From NCBI RefSeq assembly GCF_035918235.1, contig NZ_CP109485.1, forward strand, positions 3,410,001 to 3,474,000: a DNA stretch of 64,000 nt, in the 5' to 3' direction. The DNA comes from Streptomyces sp. NBC_01445 (GTDB lineage: Bacteria; Actinomycetota; Actinomycetes; Streptomycetales; Streptomycetaceae). This document shows, one piece after another, positions 62,374 through 64,000 of the stretch. The first letter of the stretch is position 1; every line of letters begins with the position of its first letter. The notes below the pieces were generated by a model that saw only the letters and a program-made list of their open reading frames with translations, was not told the origin of the DNA and searched no databases. Made by a program: the position numbers and the translations under genes.

Positions 62374-64000
62374 TCAGCCCGCCGCAGCCAGCACCAACGG
62401 CAGAACCTGCTCGCTCCCCGCCTGCCGGAGCAGCCGCGCGGCGACGGCGAGGGTCCAGCCGGAGTCCGTGTAGTCGTCCACGAGCAGGACGGGACCCGGA
62501 GCGCCGGCCAGGGCCGCAGCCAGATCGTCAGGAACAGTGAAAGTGTTGGACAGTGTCCTGAGCCGCTGGGCGGAGTTGCTGCGGCGTGCCGCGTGTACGT
62601 CCCCCGGCCCCGAATACGCGAGCGTGCCCAGGAAGGGGAGGCGGCCGACGGTCGCGATTCCCTGGGCGAGGGAACCGACCAGTTGCGGCCGGGTCAGGGA
62701 CGGCACGGCGACGACTCCCACCGGCCGGGCAGAGGCGTCCGGAACACTCGGCGCCCACCCCCCGGGCGAGCGCGCCCAGTCGGCGATGACGGCTACCGCG
62801 GCCTTCAGGGCGTCGTCGGGGACGGGCCCGTCGGGCGCGTTCTCGGCCAGCAGCGGGCGCAGCCGGTTGCCCCAGCCGATGTCCGAGAGCCGCCCCAGGG
62901 CGCGCCCGGTGGAGCACTGTTCCTTGGCCGGGATGCGCCCCTTGAGGTCAATGCCCAGCGCGGGCATCCCCGTCGGCCACATGCGGCGCGGCTCGATCTC
63001 CACCCCCGGGCGGTCCAGTTCCCTGGCCGCCCCCGTCAGCATCTCCGCCGAAACCGAGGAATCGGCCCAGGCCCCCGCACAGTTGTCGCAACGGCCACAC
63101 GGAGCCGCACCCTCGTCGTCCAGTTGCTGGCGCAGGAACTCCATCCGGCACTGGGACGTGCTCGCGTAATCACGCATGGCCTGCTGCTCGGTCGCCCGCT
63201 GCTTGGCCACCCACGCGTAGCGCTCGGAGTCGTACACCCAGTCGGCTCCCGTGGCCGTCCAGCCGCCCTTCACTCGCTTGACCGCGCCGTCGACGTCCAG
63301 CACCTTCAACATCGACTCGAGGCGACTGCGCCGAAGATCCACCGCCGCCTCCAGGGCGGGCACGGACAGCGGCCGTCCCGCACCCGCGAGCGCCGAGAGC
63401 GTCTGGCGGACCTGCGCCTCGGGCGGGAAGGCCGTATCGGCGAAGTAGCGCCAGATGGCCTCGTCCTCCTTGCCCGGCAGCAGCAGCACATCGGCGTGGG
63501 CCACACCGCGGCCCGCACGCCCCACCTGCTGGTAGTAGGCGATCGGCGAGGACGGCGAGCCGAGATGGATCACGAATCCCAGGTCCGGCTTGTCGAAGCC
63601 CATCCCCAGCGCGGAGGTGGCGACCAGCGCCTTCACGCGGTTCTCCTGGAGATCGATCTCGGCCTGGAGCCGGTCGGCGTTCTCCGTCTTGCCCGTGTAC
63701 GACGCCACGTTGAAACCGCGCTGGCGCAGGAAGGCGGTGGCCTCCTCGGCCGCGGCCACCGTCAGCGTGTAGATGATGCCGGAGCCCTGAAGCTCATTCA
63801 GGTGTTCGGCAAGCCAGCCCAGGCGGTGTGCGGCATCCGGCAACTGGACCACGCCCAGGCGCAGACTCTCCCGATCCAACGGGCCGCGGAGTACCAATGC
63901 CTCGCCGGCTCCCGTACCCAGCTGATCGGCGACATCCGCCGTGACCCGCGCGTTCGCCGTAGCGGTGGTGGCCAGCACCGGAACACCGGCGGGAAGCTCG
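62374..64000 (-). CDS. recQ: RecQ-family DNA helicase with C-terminal phosphoribosyltransferase-like domain (5' end beyond the window)
   Basis: The C-terminal 540 or so residues of a RecQ-like ATP-dependent 3'-5' DNA helicase. Seen: motif III (LATTATA), the helicase C domain with SYTGKTENADRLQAE and VATSALGMGFDKPDLGFVIH, motif VI QQVGRAGRG, and a zinc-binding module (CRMEFLRQQ, CGRCDNC). The last 210 residues form an added domain ending in a PRPP-binding-like motif (GPVLLVDDYTDSGWT), like ComF-type phosphoribosyltransferases. Walker A and the DExH box must lie beyond 64000. The stop is at 62374. The gene symbol reflects family, not orthology to E. coli recQ. Confidence 0.88.
   Translation of the reverse strand, partial: ELPAGVPVLATTATANARVTADVADQLGTGAGEALVLRGPLDRESLRLGVVQLPDAAHRLGWLAEHLNELQGSGIIYTLTVAAAEEATAFLRQRGFNVASYTGKTENADRLQAEIDLQENRVKALVATSALGMGFDKPDLGFVIHLGSPSSPIAYYQQVGRAGRGVAHADVLLLPGKEDEAIWRYFADTAFPPEAQVRQTLSALAGAGRPLSVPALEAAVDLRRSRLESMLKVLDVDGAVKRVKGGWTATGADWVYDSERYAWVAKQRATEQQAMRDYASTSQCRMEFLRQQLDDEGAAPCGRCDNCAGAWADSSVSAEMLTGAARELDRPGVEIEPRRMWPTGMPALGIDLKGRIPAKEQCSTGRALGRLSDIGWGNRLRPLLAENAPDGPVPDDALKAAVAVIADWARSPGGWAPSVPDASARPVGVVAVPSLTRPQLVGSLAQGIATVGRLPFLGTLAYSGPGDVHAARRSNSAQRLRTLSNTFTVPDDLAAALAGAPGPVLLVDDYTDSGWTLAVAARLLRQAGSEQVLPLVLAAAG

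Noticed and set aside
1..64000. tRNA, rRNA, phage or insertion-sequence genes
   Set aside because: Read for cloverleaf ends, transposase motifs and terminal inverted repeats with target duplications; none found. The inverted repeats seen are terminator hairpins.

Overview
The window is a stretch of actinobacterial core chromosome, almost certainly Streptomyces. Evidence: very high G+C; GTG and TTG starts as common as ATG; many 1-4 base stop/start overlaps; and a set of genes whose sequence and order I recall from the S. coelicolor SCO58xx region (dut, cutRS, suhB, hemH, sepH, tdk, ptsH, separate topoisomerase IV subunits, hrdB). No search was run, so the species is not named. I see no rRNA, tRNA, CRISPR array, prophage, transposase or antibiotic cluster. 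The only broken genes recognised are an ABC-transporter remnant at the left edge and an SRPBCC-family pseudogene near the right edge.

Layout. 1-700: ABC remnant and a terminator. 720-4384: dUTPase operon (thioesterase, dut, DUF3710), a DUF3093 gene, and DUF4193 with a partner. 4846-7246: cutS/cutR with a candidate tandem operator, then a small conserved ORF. 7331-13141: suhB, hemH, an MFS exporter overlapping an FAD sugar-lactone oxidase, and a membrane protein with repeated threonine motifs. 13604-19126: sepH, rhodanese, VOC protein, and a DUF5998/phosphodiesterase/tdk operon. 19220-22501: a GNAT/acyl-CoA-synthetase fusion and ptsH with a DasR operator. 22695-27594: a GntR regulator, a secreted M23 peptidase behind a c-di-AMP riboswitch, and an inactive/active M16 peptidase pair. 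27830-32736: parC, a CobW-type GTPase and two small genes. 32788-44694: divergent citrate synthases (one with a DNA-binding domain), a CitA/CitB-like two-component pair, an ABC importer, a second CitB-like regulator and an acetate-type symporter. 44790-50261: NarL-type two-component pair, parE, and a small zinc-ribbon gene. 50387-64000: trypsin-like protease, hrdB, a GntR regulator, an ABC fusion with a degenerate ATPase, an NrtR-like NUDIX protein, a glycogen-debranching-like protein, DUF4192, the SRPBCC pseudogene and a RecQ-PRTase helicase running off the right edge.

How the genes work together. Housekeeping dominates: nucleotide pools (dut, tdk), chromosome topology (parC, parE), transcription (hrdB), septation (sepH), PTS (ptsH) and haem (hemH). 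Regulation visible in the DNA includes a c-di-AMP riboswitch, a DasR (dre) site, a two-palindrome element before cutR and an AT-rich palindrome between the citrate synthases. The most system-like region is 32.8-44.7 kb, where carboxylate metabolism, carboxylate-type sensing and transport genes sit side by side. I found no convincing wholly new system; the findings are mostly unusual fusions, degenerate enzymes and regulatory DNA.
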